DNA of 64,000 nucleotides from Papio anubis. Taxonomy: Eukaryota; Chordata; Mammalia; Primates; Cercopithecidae. This document shows positions 22,572 to 33,934 of the stretch, piece by piece. The stretch spans positions 105,115,467-105,179,466 of the forward strand of contig NC_044996.1 of assembly GCF_008728515.1 (NCBI RefSeq), written 5' to 3'. How positions within the stretch are numbered: the first letter of the stretch is position 1; each line of letters opens with the position of its first letter. Below the pieces are notes generated by a model. That model searched no databases. It was not told the DNA's origin and was given only the letters and a program-made list of their open reading frames with translations. The translations under genes and the position numbers were made by a program.

Positions 22572-23115
22572 ATTACTGATCATACCAAAATTCAAATAGG
22601 ATAGGAAGGTAGAAGTATCTCGGTAGTAGTCAAAAACGTAAAGTAGGAGATCCACAGATACTTCAAAATGTCACTCTCTTAATACATCACAATTAAAGCT
22701 AATTACCAATGACAACTAGTGAATCTGAAAGAAACTTTACAACACTATCAATAATTTTATAAAAAGGAGATCAAGCACACTGGAGGAAAGACTGATCTTT
22801 CTATTGTCTCTATAGAAAACAATGTTTAAAAATTGTTATCACATGAAAAGGCGATCAAAGCAGCACAGCCCACCAGAGTAGAAAAAGGAATCACAAGAGT
22901 GTTTCAGAAGATTAATTAATAAAAACACTAGATATTTTTCTGGATTTTGCAAAGTCTGAAGTCTTTGTGAGCTTTTAAATTTCATAATTGTAATTTCTTT
23001 TCTCATTTAAACGTTCATAGTAGGTTTTGTATTTGCAATTTTGTATTCATTTTTAAAAAGAGAGTCTTCCAAAATGTTTAGTCTTCAGACACTGTTGTAA
23101 CCATAATAGGTTCAT
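22000..23115. other. AT-rich unique block
   Basis: Apart from the CA microsatellite at 22535-22569 nothing is recognised. AT-rich, with scattered homeodomain-like 'gcaattaataacgcac' (about 22123-22138). No exon supported. Confidence 0.3.
22535..22569. repeat. (CA)n microsatellite
   Basis: About 17 uninterrupted CA units after a single 'cacagaca' imperfection. Expected to be length-polymorphic. Confidence 0.97.
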
Positions 23116-23867
23116 TGCGCAATGCACACAGCAAGTCAGTGCGCTGAAACACCGGGTTGCAACAGAGAAAGGGGCTTAATTGTAGGGTTGCTGAATGAGG
23201 AGACGGGAGGGAAGCTCAAAACCATCTCCCTGTGGAATTGGGGGTTAGAATTCTTAAGGGTTTTGGAGTGGGCCAAAGTGTGGAGATGGTTGATTGGTGG
23301 AAGAGTGCAGAGTGAAGTCATGGGACCAGAAGGTGAAGAAGCTGTGTTCTCGTGCTGATCTTGATCCTCTGTGGGGGTCTTCAAACTGATTGCGGAAATT
23401 CCAGGTCTGAAAACCATCTTAAGTAATCCTTAAACAAAAACCTTATGATTCTAATGTCAGAGACCCTGTCTGTAGGAATGATGGGAATGCAAATCAACTC
23501 TTTAACAGTCAGAAATCCTATCTACAGGACGAATGGTCAGTATCTAGTGCTGCAGGACTTTTAGCAACAGGGAAGTGGGTCAGAGTGCAGTCTAATTGAT
23601 GCTTAATGATAACTATATTTCTGTCTAGAACCCGGCATGCAATTCTTGTCAACCTTGTGAGGACAGTTTCACCACTATTAACCACAATCGGCTCCTGTGG
23701 TCTCTTACAAATATATCCTGATCATAATAGATACCAGGCATATAGCAGTTTATAGGTGTGAGAAGACAGACCAGTGCCAATCACTTCAAACTAGTATCCT
23801 CTCCTTCGCCTTCTTAATTCTTTTTTCAGGGTCAAAGCACAGAACGGAGTTGTAAAAGCCTATATTA
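23116..23867. other. Unique sequence, nothing recognised
   Basis: The overlapping frames at 23122-23358 (+) and 23136-23417 (-) are mutual shadows without domains. No repeat recognised. Confidence 0.3.
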
Positions 23868-24563
23868 GACTATTAGGGCTGCTGCAATGAGGTACCACAC
23901 ACTGGGAGGCTTAAACAACAGAAAGTTATCTTCTCACAGTTCTTATGACTGGAAATCCTAGATTGAGGTGTCACAGGGTTGGTTCTTTCTGAGGCCTCTG
24001 ACCTTGGCCTGCATGCGGCCTTCTTATCATTGTGTCTTCACATGGTCTTTCCTTTGCGCATGTCTGTGTCCTCATCTCCTCTCTCTCTTTTTTTGATTTT
24101 GTTTTGTTTTGTTTTGTTTTAAGAGACAGGCTCTCATTCTGTCATCCAGGCTGGAGTACAGTGGTATAACCACAGCTCACTGCAGTCTCGAACTCCCTGC
24201 CTCAGCCTTCCGAGTAGCTGGGACTCTAGATGCACATGATCATGCCCAGCTAATTTTTAAATTTTTTCTAGAGACAAGATCTTGCTATGTTGCCCAGGCT
24301 GGTCTTGAACTCCTGGCCTCAAGCAATCCTGCAGCCTCAGCCTCCCAAGGTGGTGGGATTACAGGCGTGAGCCACTGTGCCTGGCCTCCTCTTCTTATAA
24401 GGACACCAGACATAGTGGATCAGGGTCCAGCATAAAGACCTCATTTTAATTTAATCACATCTTTAAAGGTCCTGTCTCCAAATACAGTCACATTCTGAGG
24501 TCCCAGGGCTTAGGACTTGAACATCTGAATTGTGGTGGGGGACATGATTTAGCCAATAACAGG
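23868..24563 (-). mobile_element. MLT1: MLT1 (B/C-like) LTR split by an Alu
   Basis: 'aggcttaaacaacagaaagt', 'ctcacagttcttatgactgg', then after the Alu 'ataaggacaccagacatagt', 'caaatacagtcacattctga' and the end 'gatttagccaataacag' form a nearly complete antisense MLT1 LTR of about 400 bp without the insert. Confidence 0.75.
24087..24386 (-). mobile_element. AluJ: AluJ SINE, antisense
   Basis: Starts with a (GTTTT)n tail and 'aagagacaggctctcattct', ends 'ccactgtgcctggcc'. It interrupts the MLT1 LTR. Confidence 0.92.
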
Positions 24564-24589
24564 GCCCAAACCGTAGATCTTCAGAAGGC

Positions 24590-25325
24590 AAAAGACAGCC
24601 CCAGCTTGCCCTAACCAATCTGCTCAGTTAGCGCTTCCAAGCTGCATTCAGTTCTGAGTCATCAGGCAGTGTCATCAAAGGCCCCGAGCCTCCTTCGGAT
24701 CAGCCAGTAATGCTAAGCAGTCCTGGCAAGGGAAACCCAAATCATGGCAGGAGAATTACAGACTTCAGCAGGAGAGGGAAAAGCCCTCAGCTCCTTAGCA
24801 CTGGCAGCAGAAGCCCTTTTGGCTCTATTTTAAGAAACCTTCAAGCACGTGGGGCTTCCTCCCCAGAGAGGACACCCTGGCCTTGCATGGGAGGCATTTC
24901 TTGGCTCAGGGCAGGCTCAGGGTACCACCTTCAGTGCCACCTAAGCTGTAGCCCCTCAGGCTCTGAGCTGCACTTCATCTGCATGGTCTCAACACCCGCC
25001 AGCCCTGCTCTGATTAAAGCGTTGCCAACATTTCCACTCTACGATTTTGTGAATGTTTAACATCCACTGAGGTGGCCTCTATCCATGCTGAGTTGCCTGC
25101 CTGGGTGGTCCAAGTTATCTCCACCAGGACCAATTAGTTTGCTACCTTAGAGGTCCGGGTATGATCTGGATCATTACTGGTCACCATTGGTGGTTGCAAG
25201 CGGGGAAAGTAGTGGGAGAGGGAGAGAGGAGGGAGCTCTTGGCCCTGGGTAAAGCTTGAGCAGCACCCTGGTCTCCCATAGAAAGCTGAGACGTATCAGC
25301 CAGCATTGTGACTCAGCTGCCATTT
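24590..25325. other. Unique sequence, nothing recognised
   Basis: Includes an open frame at 24710-25060 (+) with no domain. No repeat identified. Confidence 0.3.
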
Positions 25326-25329
25326 TGAG

Positions 25330-25540
25330 GAGTCGGTAGTATGTGCGCCCATCTCTGTGCTAGGAACTTGACATATGACCCCAATCTTCACAGCACTGTT
25401 GAGAGGTGAATATTATTATCCTCACTTTGTACATAAAGCAAATGGAGCTCAGGGATGTTAAGTGACTCATCCAAGGTCACAGGGCTTGTTATGGCAGAGC
25501 TGGGATTCAAACTCCAGGCTTTACAATGACAAAGCCGACT
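25330..25540 (-). mobile_element. MIR: MIR SINE, antisense
   Basis: 'gagaggtgaatattattatc', 'gttaagtgactcatccaagg' and 'gagctgggattcaaactcca' are the reverse complement of a MIR. An Alu inserted immediately after it. Confidence 0.85.
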
Positions 25541-25548
25541 TCAAGTGT

Positions 25549-25853
25549 GTTTGTTTGTTTGTTTGTTTTTTGAGACGGAGTTTTACTCTTGTCGCCCAGG
25601 CTGGAGTGCAATGGCGTGATCTCGGCTCACTGCAACCTCCACCTTCCAGGTGCAGGCGATTCTCCTGCCTCAGCCTCCCGAGTAGGTGGGACTACAGACA
25701 CCTGCCGCCACGCCCGGCTAATTTTGTATTTTTAGTAGAGACGGGGTTTCGCCATGTTAGCCAGGCTGGTTTCAAACTCCTGACCTCAGGTGATCTGCCC
25801 ACCTTGGCCTCCCAAAGTGCTAGGATTACAGGCATGAGCCACCATGCCCAGCC
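25549..25853 (-). mobile_element. AluS: AluS SINE, antisense
   Basis: A (GTTT)n head, 'gagacggagttttactcttg' and a well-preserved body ending 'accatgcccagcc'. Target duplication 'tcaagtgt' at 25541-25548 and 25854-25861. An open frame of 253 codons (25462-26223) crosses it and is an Alu-derived artefact. Confidence 0.95.
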
Positions 25854-26029
25854 TCAAGTGTTTTTTTCCATTAGCTCATGCAGCTTCTCACCAGTCCATT
25901 CCCACACAATGTCATCTGGAAAGGAGTTGAAAACTGTTGAGTCTAATTCCTTTATTTTGCAGAAGAACATTATGGCACACACTGGAATGGCCACCCCTAA
26001 ACCATTCATAGTCCTCTTTTCCTTTGTCT

Positions 26030-26770
26030 TCTACCATAGAAATTGGAAAATTAAAATGCTCCTCTTCCTAGACTCCCGTGCAACTGGGCAGAGGACATAT
26101 GTGTCTCAGTTCTGGCCAATGATCTATAAACAAAACTCACAAGTTTGGGACTTCCAGGTAAAAGAGAACATTTCTCTTTTAAAATACCCTTTGTCTGCAG
26201 GGTACTGTGGCTCACACCTGTAATCCCAGCACTGAGAGGCCGAGGAGGGTGGATCACCTGAGGTCAGGAGTTCCAGACCAGTCTGGCCAACATGGCGAAA
26301 CCCCATCTCTACTAAAAATATAAAAATACAAAAATTAGCCGGGTGTGGTGGCATGTGCCTGTAGGCCCAGCTACTCAGGAGGCTGAGACAGGAGAACTGC
26401 TTGAACCTGGGAGGCGGAGGTTGCAGTGAGTTGAGATCATGCCACTGCACTGCAGCCTGGGCGACAGAGTGAGGCTCTGTCTCAAAAAACAAACAAACAA
26501 ATAAACACTACCCTTTGTCTTCTGCACTCCTCTATCTTCCTTCCTGAAATGCAGTTGCAATGCCTAGAAGTGCAGCAACTGTCTTGCAGCCATGAGGATA
26601 AAAGCCCCATGTTGAGGATGGAAGATCAAGGAAATAGAAGGAGTCTGGGTCTTTAATGACAACGTTGAACTCACCACCAACCTGAATTTCTTGTTGGTTA
26701 GGTTTTCTGTTACCTGCAGCCAAATTTGATCCTGACTTATACGAGCATCCAGATAGCTTTCCCTGGGCCT
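26030..26770 (+). mobile_element. MLT1: MLT1 (H/F-like) LTR split by an Alu
   Basis: 'cagttctggccaatgatcta' and 'gggacttccaggtaaaagag' before the Alu, and 'atgttgaggatggaagatca', 'ataggaaggagtctgggtct'-like text after it, follow old MaLR LTRs with 'gttctggccaatgggatgt'. Confidence 0.5.
26197..26508 (+). mobile_element. AluS: AluS SINE
   Basis: Sense Alu with a (CAAA)n tail. The 12-bp duplication 'taccctttgtct' at 26185-26196 and 26509-26520 brackets it exactly. Confidence 0.95.
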
Positions 26771-27105
26771 GTATTTTTTCTGCAAGGCTTAGAATCCCAA
26801 AGACTAAAGAAGCCTTGAATGAGTATCCTAGATGTCAAAGACATCATCCCAGGGTTGTCTCTTCTGGTCCTGTCCCCCACTATGCATTTTGCAGAGGATT
26901 TACAGTGGGAGCGGAGACCTTGCTCACACGAATAGTCCCGGCATTCACTGCACATAAATCCCTCTTGCTGAAAGGGGTGAGGGTTGAGTACCCTGCAGCT
27001 TAGTCTTCAGGAAGACTCCTCTCTTCTTAGCTAGTGTGTCCTAGTGTGGAAGCTACAAATCACTGGGACGATGTCCAGAAGGAGATGTCCAGGACTAGTT
27101 GGTGG
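26771..27105. other. Unique sequence, nothing recognised
   Basis: No repeat or exon recognised. Confidence 0.3.
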
Positions 27106-27109
27106 AATA

Positions 27110-27425
27110 TGGAACATTTAGCCTGGAGAAGAAATGGCTCAGGGAACAGAAAGGTCATCTTCAAACATCCGAAGGGCTGCTTTGAGAGGAGTGAAGAGAA
27201 GAGCAGATGCTTTCTGCCCTGAGAGGTACTAAAGGACACGGTGAGGACCAATGGTCAGAGTGGCCAGGGAAGCTGGTTTGGGACCAGTCACAGAAAGATC
27301 TTTGTTAACAATTGGAGCTGCTTCCAAATGGGCTGGCCTACAAGATATTTGAGAAAGGCAATGGGCATTAGTCTAGGAGGTTTTAGAGCTAATTCAGGCA
27401 TCCAACCAGCGGATGACAGGAGAAC
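27110..27425. mobile_element. L3: CR1/L3-like LINE relic
   Basis: 'tagcctggagaagaaatggc' ... 'cttcaaacatccgaagggct' and 'acaattggagctgcttccaa' with 'atgggctggcctacaagata' match, in order, the well-known CR1-class text 'cctggagaagag...caagtatctgaagggctg...gaatgggctgcc'. This class is very old, shared across amniotes. Confidence 0.6.
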
Positions 27426-27545
27426 TCCCAAAGTTCTTCCCAGTGACAAAATTCTATAGTTCTGTGAATCAAACTACACATAAGAAATGCCACATGACAT
27501 GGAGGGTAAAGAAGGGAGGATTTGGAGTCAGAAAAACTAGATTTA

Positions 27546-27684
27546 GGCTGGGTGCGGTGGCTCATGCCTATAATCTCAGCACTTTGGGAGGCCGAGGCAG
27601 GAGGATTGCTTGGGGCCAGTTCAAGACCAGCCTGGGCAACATAGTGAGACACTGTCTCTATAAAAAAAAGAAAAAGAAAAGATA
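27546..27684 (+). mobile_element. FLAM: Alu left-arm monomer
   Basis: One sense Alu arm followed directly by an A-rich tail. Duplicated target 'aactagattta' (27535-27545) and 'aactatattta' (27685-27695), one mismatch, shows that it inserted as a monomer or 3'-shortened copy. Confidence 0.88.
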
Positions 27685-27779
27685 AACTATATTTAAAAAC
27701 TGATTCCTCCCTTGATGGCAAAATCACTGTAGCAGAAACGACTAGTTCTTCCCAATATATGGTCTCCCTCTTTTCACAG

Positions 27780-28195
27780 AAATAGAGCCTCAAATTTTTA
27801 CTTGGGCACATGATCATCTGGAATAAAGACCATATTTCCTAGCCTACCTTGCATTTAGATGTGGCCATGTGACTAAATTCTGGAGGCAGAGCAGAAATGG
27901 TGAGTGCAACTTTCAGCAAGCATCCTTAAAGGGAAAGGGCAGGCTTTTTTTCCCTCTTTTTATTATCCACCCATTGTTTCATTATGCTGCCTGGAATGAA
28001 AATGTGATGGCTGGAGTTCTAGCTGCTATCTTGGATCATGAAGGCAAGGACCACATCCTAGTAATGGCACAGCAATGGGTGGATCGTTGGTCCCTATGAC
28101 TTTGTGGAGCAGAGCTTACCCCCAGTCTCCAAAGGGAAAGAAAAATAAACTCTTATTTTGTTTTAACCACAGCTATTTTGAGTGTCTGTGCATAA
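27780..28195 (+). mobile_element. MLT1: MLT1 (H/F-like) LTR
   Basis: 'gtggccatgtgactaaattc', 'gatggctggagttctagctg', 'gctatcttggatcatgaagg' and 'agaaaaataaactcttattt' trace a nearly complete old MaLR LTR in sense, ending near 'cataatcctaactgaaa'. Confidence 0.65.
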
Positions 28196-28199
28196 TCCT

Positions 28200-28375
28200 A
28201 ACTGAAATGTGCATCGACTCTGGAGCAAAGCTCTCTGAGCCTTGGTGGGTAACCTCATCTGTATAATGGGACTCATGATGCCCACTGCACAGACCTCACA
28301 GTGTGCTTGGGGAGGGGAATGAGATGATGTTTGTGAAAGCACTACAAAAACTGTTCCGCACTGTGATATTGTTAC
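28200..28375 (+). mobile_element. MIR: MIR relic
   Basis: 'gtaacctcatctgtataatg' and 'atgtttgtgaaagcactaca' fit the 3' half of a sense MIR. Confidence 0.55.
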
Positions 28376-30060
28376 ACCTTTGTTGCTGGGCACCAGGAAA
28401 GGCATGATGGATGGGGGAAGGGTTGGGGAAGGAGGGTTGTACAAAAGGATCAGAAATATTTTCCCCCTTCCACAGTGCTTCCTAAAAATTCTGCCTTTCC
28501 TTTATAACCAATTGTGCCACTGGAGCTCCAAAATTCTGCCTTTCCAATATCCATAGGTCTTGATCTCCCTGGTCTGATCCTTGGCGGTAGAGTAAGGAGA
28601 CTGCATTAGAGGATTTCTAAGTCTCTGAGAACTTTCATAGTCCGTGATCATCTGACTTTATTAATTCTATACTGGTCAGATATTTGTGGCAAGGCAATTC
28701 AGGATTTTTTATTTTACAACCAACAAAGGCTGGCTCCTTTCTGAATTGTTTACTTGTGGGCAAAGTACTTCTCTTAGCATCAATGGTAGGGCCTGCATGA
28801 GTCCACATGGTAGAGGTAGATGGCAGCCCACTTCTGCTTCACCACAGACAGAGGAAAGACAGGGATGTGTTCTTTCTAGTCATTTTGCAAAAGGCACGGG
28901 GGATATGCAGTATGTAACAACATTAAAGCTGCTGGGCAGAAGCCACATGCTGACCAGAGCTAGAGGACAACACACCAGTGCCTGCAGATTGGGAAACAAC
29001 ATAAAATTCCCGGCAACCCTGAGGGAGACTCTACACTCCCCTCACTACCTTGGTAAATAGTGTACCTGTCGCAAAGGCCTCCTGTAGACAATCCTCACTG
29101 ATCCGAAGCTTCACGTCAAGCTAGTTCCCACAGGTTGAGCCAATTCATCTGGGGTTGGAGCCTTTCTCTTGTCTTTCAGAAACTCAGTACATTCTCAGGC
29201 CATTAGGATTCTCTGAGGATTGGCCTTGACAGGTCAAAAACCAAAGAAAGAAGATGTGTCACTAACAGAGATGGTTGATACAGAAGTGGCCCCCAGGCAA
29301 GTGTCATGGGCTTGGTTGGACTTCTCTCTAATCCTTCCATGCTTAGTAGTGTCCTTGACTCACGGAAAGTTCTTTGGCAGTTGTTGACTTGAATTTAACT
29401 TCCAGGGAGTCTGGAAATGGGTGGAAATCTGAGAAGAATGGAGTAGAAAAGTTAACAATTTGAGATTAAGCCAAGGGAGGTTGCCCCAATCTCCATCCTG
29501 CCAATTCACCCTTCTCTATCCTTAATCCATTTGGCAGAAGATTTAGAGTGAATAGAGCTGATTATAATCTAGGAAGGGGAGGTCTCCTCTAAATTCAGAG
29601 CAAGAAGGCTCAGGCACAGAATCCAGAGGTCCTTTCCCCAACAGACGATGGGGTTGAATAAAAAAGTAGGCCCCAGAAGAGAAGGGGATTGGAGCCCTGA
29701 GTGAACAGAAGATGCCAGAAGTGCCTGCCAATGTCCAGGGAGGATGTCAGATCCTGACTGAGCAATCAGAAGCAAACAGAAGAGGGTGAGTAGGGAATGG
29801 GAGCAGAGACCCTTGCAAATGCCTCTTGAGGACTAAAGCCCTGGACCAATAGGCCACAGTCTGAGCTTATATCAAGGAAGAGTGAGATGGGCTCTGCTCT
29901 CCCTGGAGTGAGCTTGCCTGGTTCTGTGGCTCATGGTTGGCTGGGGTGGCCTAGTTAGCTAAAGTCAGCAAACATTTCAGAAGCCCTGACTGGGCTGGGT
30001 CCTAGCATCTCTAAAGAATTGCAGCCTCAGCTCAGCACCAAGGAAACCCATGAAGGAGCC
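28376..30060. other. Unique sequence, nothing recognised
   Basis: About 1.7 kb without any recognisable transposon, exon or RNA gene. A near-perfect 16-bp direct repeat 'aaaattctgcctttcc' occurs about 45 bp apart near 28486 and 28531. The open frame at 28686-29060 (+) lacks a domain. Confidence 0.3.
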
Positions 30061-30064
30061 CTGC

Positions 30065-30425
30065 TAGACTGGATGTTTATGTCCCCCCAAAATTCATCTG
30101 TTGAAATCCTGACCCTCAATGTGGTGGTATTAGCAGGTGGGGTCTTTGGGAGCTGATCAGGTCACAAGAGTGGAGCCCTCATGAGTGGGATTAGTGCCCT
30201 CATAAAAGAGATCCTAGAGAGCTCCTCACCCCTTCTGCCATGTAAAGACACAGAGAGAAGGCAGTCATCTATGAACTAGGAAGCAGGCCCTCACCAAACA
30301 CCAAACCTGCTAACACCTTGATCTTGGACTTCCCAGCCTCCAGAACCATAAGAAATAAATTTATTTTGTTTTTAGCTTCCAAATTCATTGTATACTGTTA
30401 CAGCAGCCTAAACAGAATAAGATAA
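30065..30425 (+). mobile_element. MLT1A0: MLT1A0-like LTR
   Basis: A complete LTR is readable: 'tgtccccccaaaattcatct', 'gtggagccctcatgagtggg', 'tgatcttggacttcccagcc' and 'ataagaaataaatttatttt', ending 'agcctaaacagaataaga'. Confidence 0.85.
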
Positions 30426-30780
30426 GCCCACATTCCCAAAGGACTTTGAGCTTCCAGAGACCAGGACCCAATCTGCCCTATTCACCACTACACCCCAACC
30501 CAATACTTGGTACAGGGAAGCTATGCAACACATTGAATTGAATTGATTTGAAGCTGATCCCAGAAACCCTTCCACTTGCCCATCAGAATATTCTCTCTCA
30601 TGGTTGCGCTTCCCCTACCATAGCTCTCTATTCACATACATATGCATTCATAAGTCCATACAAATATGCTGAGCAGCTACTATATGAAAGTCACTAAGGT
30701 AGGGCCCTCCCCTCTCATGGCAGGTCCAGCTCACCTATCTTTTGGGGATGCCCATCCATTCTTGGTCGATTGGTAATTGA
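30426..30780 (+). mobile_element. L2: L2-like relic and flanking unique DNA
   Basis: 'aatacttggtacagggaagc' and 'acattgaattgaattgattt' near 30500-30560 resemble the sense L2 3' end. The rest is unassigned. Confidence 0.35.
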
Positions 30781-30796
30781 CACTTATTTGCATTTA

Positions 30797-31092
30797 TTTT
30801 TTTCTTTTTGAGACGGAGTCTCGCTCTGTCACCCAGGCTGGAGTGCAGTGGTGCGATCTTGGCTCACTGCAACCTCCACCTCCCAGGTTCAAGCAATTGT
30901 CATGCCTCAGCCTCCCAAGTAGCTGGGATTACAGGTGCATGCCACCATGCCCAGATAATTTTTTGTATTTTTAGTAGAGACAGGGTTTCACCCTGTTGGC
31001 CAGGCTGGTGTTGAACCCTTGACCTCAGGTGATCAGCCCACCTCAGCCTCCCAAAGTGCTGGGATTACAAGTGTGAACCACTGTGCCCAGCC
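30797..31092 (-). mobile_element. AluS: AluS SINE, antisense
   Basis: 'gagacggagtctcgctctgt' to 'ccactgtgcccagcc'. Target duplication around 'tatttgcattt' at 30785-30795 and 31096-31106. Confidence 0.95.
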
Positions 31093-31106
31093 AACTATTT
31101 GCATTT

Positions 31107-31984
31107 TAAAATAGTCGATTGAAGGTAGAAAATTTATCCAAAGAAATGACTTTCTAATGATGACTGGTCAATGGCAGTTATTGATATTTTGAAGAAGGGT
31201 GAAGAGACCCTAAAATCATGCCTCTTAAATGGAGTAATCTGCTCTGCCTGACATCCACGGGCAGTGGGTCCAGCATTCAGATCCCCATCCTCAGCACAAA
31301 CACACACATGCATTGGACTTAGTTTTCTACGCTTAGGAAAACCAAGCCTGTGCACGCTTAGGACCACAAGCATGTGCATAGATGCCTTTATAAAGAATCA
31401 TATATGCAAAGACACCCACCTGAGCACAAATGCTTTCATGAGCCTGTTGTGTGCATGCAGCAGAGTGGTCTCTTCTCTCCGCCCCTGACCAGTGCTGGGT
31501 CTGGTTCCCACTGTAAATGCAGATGCTGTGTGATTGACAGCCCAGCCAGGAGCTCACATTCAGTTGGAATCTGAGATACCATTACCATGGCGACCACAGT
31601 CCCTTGCAGCTCCGTCATCTTCCATGCTCTGGGGAGTTGAGTGTTATACCTGGGAGACTTTCCTTCTGGAAGCCACACCTTCCTCCAGGAGTGGCTTTTA
31701 ATTTTCCCCCCAGCTCTTTGGAGAGGTAAAGACTCCTCCCTATGGCTCTCCCTCTGCTAATGATGAGGGTGGTTTTAAGGAGAGTTGTTATGCTTTAATC
31801 AAGCTCTTGGTCTCCCAGAACCTTCCAGCTGCTATCTCGGGGTGTCTGATGCCATGTCTAGCTAAAGTGAGTAAGAAATCCACCCCTTTCTCTACATATA
31901 GCCCTAGAGCTGAAGCTATAATCACAGAATCTTTGAACCAAAAGGGTGCAGTCTCGCTGAAGTTCATGGCTCAGATCCCCTTTG
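31107..31984. other. Unique block with a second X-box-like site
   Basis: No transposon recognised. It includes ATTACCATGGCGAC at 31581-31594. Short frames at 31264-31678 on both strands are mutual shadows. Confidence 0.3.
31581..31594 (-). promoter_or_regulatory. X-box-like CCATGGCGAC motif
   Basis: Read on the minus strand it is GTCGCCATGGTAAT, two changes from the ideal X-box GTTGCCATGGTAAC. RFX proteins bind such inverted half-sites. The sequence match is the only support. Confidence 0.25.
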
Positions 31985-32330
31985 CTATGAACTGAATATT
32001 TGTGTCTCCCAAAATTTATATGTTGAAATTCTAACCTCCAATGTGATGGTATTAGGAGGTGGGGCCTTTGGGAGGTGATTAGGTGAATGGCATTACTGGC
32101 CTTCACCTAAGAGGCCCCTGAGCGCACTGTCATACCTCTGCCATTTGAGGTCACAGTGAGAAAATGGCTCTCTATCACCAGGAAGTGGGCCCTCACCAGA
32201 TACTGAACCGGACAGTGCCTTGATCTTGGGCTTTCCAGCCCCCGGAACTTTGAAAAATAAATTTCTGTTGTCTATAAGCTGCCCAGTTTATGGTATTTTG
32301 CCACAAGACAAAATACCAGAAAATACCCCT
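31985..32330 (+). mobile_element. MLT1A0: MLT1A0-like LTR
   Basis: 'tgctatgaactgaatatttg', 'ggtattaggaggtggggcct', 'ggaagtgggccctcaccaga' and 'aaaaataaatttctgttgtc' give a complete LTR with an internal deletion in the middle. Confidence 0.85.
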
Positions 32331-33195
32331 CTTCAAGACTGAGGAACTCCTTCCTTCAGCTGCCTGGGTGTTGGCTGCTGACAGCTCTCAGCTGTGTCTC
32401 TCTCCAGGAATTGCCTGCAGTCCAGGAAAGCCACCTCACACAAGGTCACAGCCCCTCCCTGGGGGCAGACCACATTCAATGATTGGCCTATTGGGGATAC
32501 AAAGAACCAGCCCCCTTGGCTCAACTGGGGACATCTTTGGTTCAACGGTTCCCAGGGGATCATGGGAGACCTTCTGTTGTGACTGCATCACAGCTCAACT
32601 CCTTTTCTGCCCAACCTTGCTTCCCTCATTCTCTTACAGGTATTGACCTAAAGGCACACCCCCAGAAACCACCCTCACAGAAATCTCCATCTCAGAGCCT
32701 GTTTTCAGACCATCTAACCCAAGACAAAGGGTCTGAAGCTCATCTAACACAGCCCTTTCCTTGATAGATGAGGAAACTGAGGTCCATGAGGGGCTAGAGA
32801 CCCTTGAGGTCACTCTGGGAGTTGATGCGAGATTTGGTTCTCAGATCCAGACTCTCAGCATTGGAATAGATCTTCAGGGTCCCCTGATCTAAGCAGGAAA
32901 AAAATATATACTTAAGAGGATACTGGGTAAATTTCATAGCATTGATGGCAGAAGTAATGGAGTTAAATAACCAGAAATGGACCCTAGCTGCCATTGCCAC
33001 ACTGTGCTGCCCTGGGAACTCTGTCTTACTGATGTTACCACCACCAATGAGAAGATCCCATGTGGCCCCTACTTCTGGGTGTCAAGAGCTCCTGATTCAA
33101 AGTTGCCATGGGCGCCTGGATTGGTGCCCATATCCCAACCCAAGGAAAGCCAGGGAAGGTAGGAACCTGGAAGGACCAATTGAGTCAGCCAGACT
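32331..33195. other. Mostly unique sequence
   Basis: A short stretch at 32765-32830 ('gatgaggaaactgaggtcca') resembles an antisense MIR core. The frames at 32290-32764 (+) overlap one another and lack domains. Confidence 0.35.
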
Positions 33196-33199
33196 GTAG

Positions 33200-33705
33200 A
33201 TCAGTGGCTCTCAACTCTGCCTGTGCATTAAAAGCACCTGGGAGCTATAAGAGGTCGCATTCTCCAGGCCACACCGCAGACCAATTAAATCAGAACTTCT
33301 GAAGGTGGGACTCAGGCATAATATTTTCTTTTTCTTTTTTTTTTTTTTTTATGAGATGGAGTCTCGCTGTGTTGCCCAGGCTGGAGTGCAGTGGTGCAAT
33401 CTTGGCTCACTGCAACTTCTGCCTCCCAGGTTCATGCCATTCTCCTGCCTCAACCTCCCAAAAAGCTGGGACTACAGGTGCCCGCCACCATGCCCAGCTA
33501 ATTTTTTGTATTTTTAGTAGAGATGGGGTTTCCCCATGTTAGCCAGGATGGTCTCGATCTCCTGACCTCGTGATCCGCCCACCTCAGCCTCCCAAAGTGC
33601 TGGGATTACAGGCGTGAGCCTCCGCGCCCAGCCTCCAGGCATAGTATTTTCTTTAAAGCTCCCTGGGTGGTTCTGATGAAAGGTTGAGGACCTCTGCTTC
33701 AGGAG
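33200..33705 (+). mobile_element. MER5A: MER5A DNA transposon split by an Alu
   Basis: 'tcagtggctctcaactctgc', 'attaaatcagaacttctgaa' before, and 'ctggttctgatgaaaggttg'-like text with 'aggacctctgcttc' after the Alu, together form one hAT-Charlie MER5A-like element of about 190 bp. Confidence 0.75.
33333..33635 (-). mobile_element. AluY: AluY-like SINE, antisense
   Basis: 'gatggtctcgatctcctgac' followed by 'ctcgtgatccgcccac' is the AluY/Sc-type signature. A long duplication 'caggcataatattttcttt' (about 33313-33331; one mismatch at 33636-33654) brackets it inside MER5A. Confidence 0.92.
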
Positions 33706-33930
33706 AAACCAGTGATGAAACGACTGGGGTCTCTCTCCCCTTTGTTCCTTGTGGTATTAGACAGGGTTTGATCAGGGAGGAAGGACCACTGTGAGGGATG
33801 AAGAATAAGGGATTTATTGTGGAATTGGGCCTGACACAGTTGTGGGAGCTGGTGAAGCCAGCTATGCAAGAATGCTAACCTGTGTCTGGTAGTGGACTTG
33901 AAGCAGGAACAGCAGTTGAGATGAAAGGAT
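33706..33930. other. Unassigned sequence
   Basis: 'aataagggatttattgtgga' suggests an old antisense LTR start, but not enough is left to classify it. Confidence 0.25.
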
Positions 33931-33934
33931 GGAC

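Noticed and set aside
25462..26223. 253-codon open frame, the longest in the window
   Set aside because: It crosses a MIR, an antisense AluS and part of an MLT1 LTR. Antisense Alus often stay open in one frame; the peptide is the familiar Alu-derived one.
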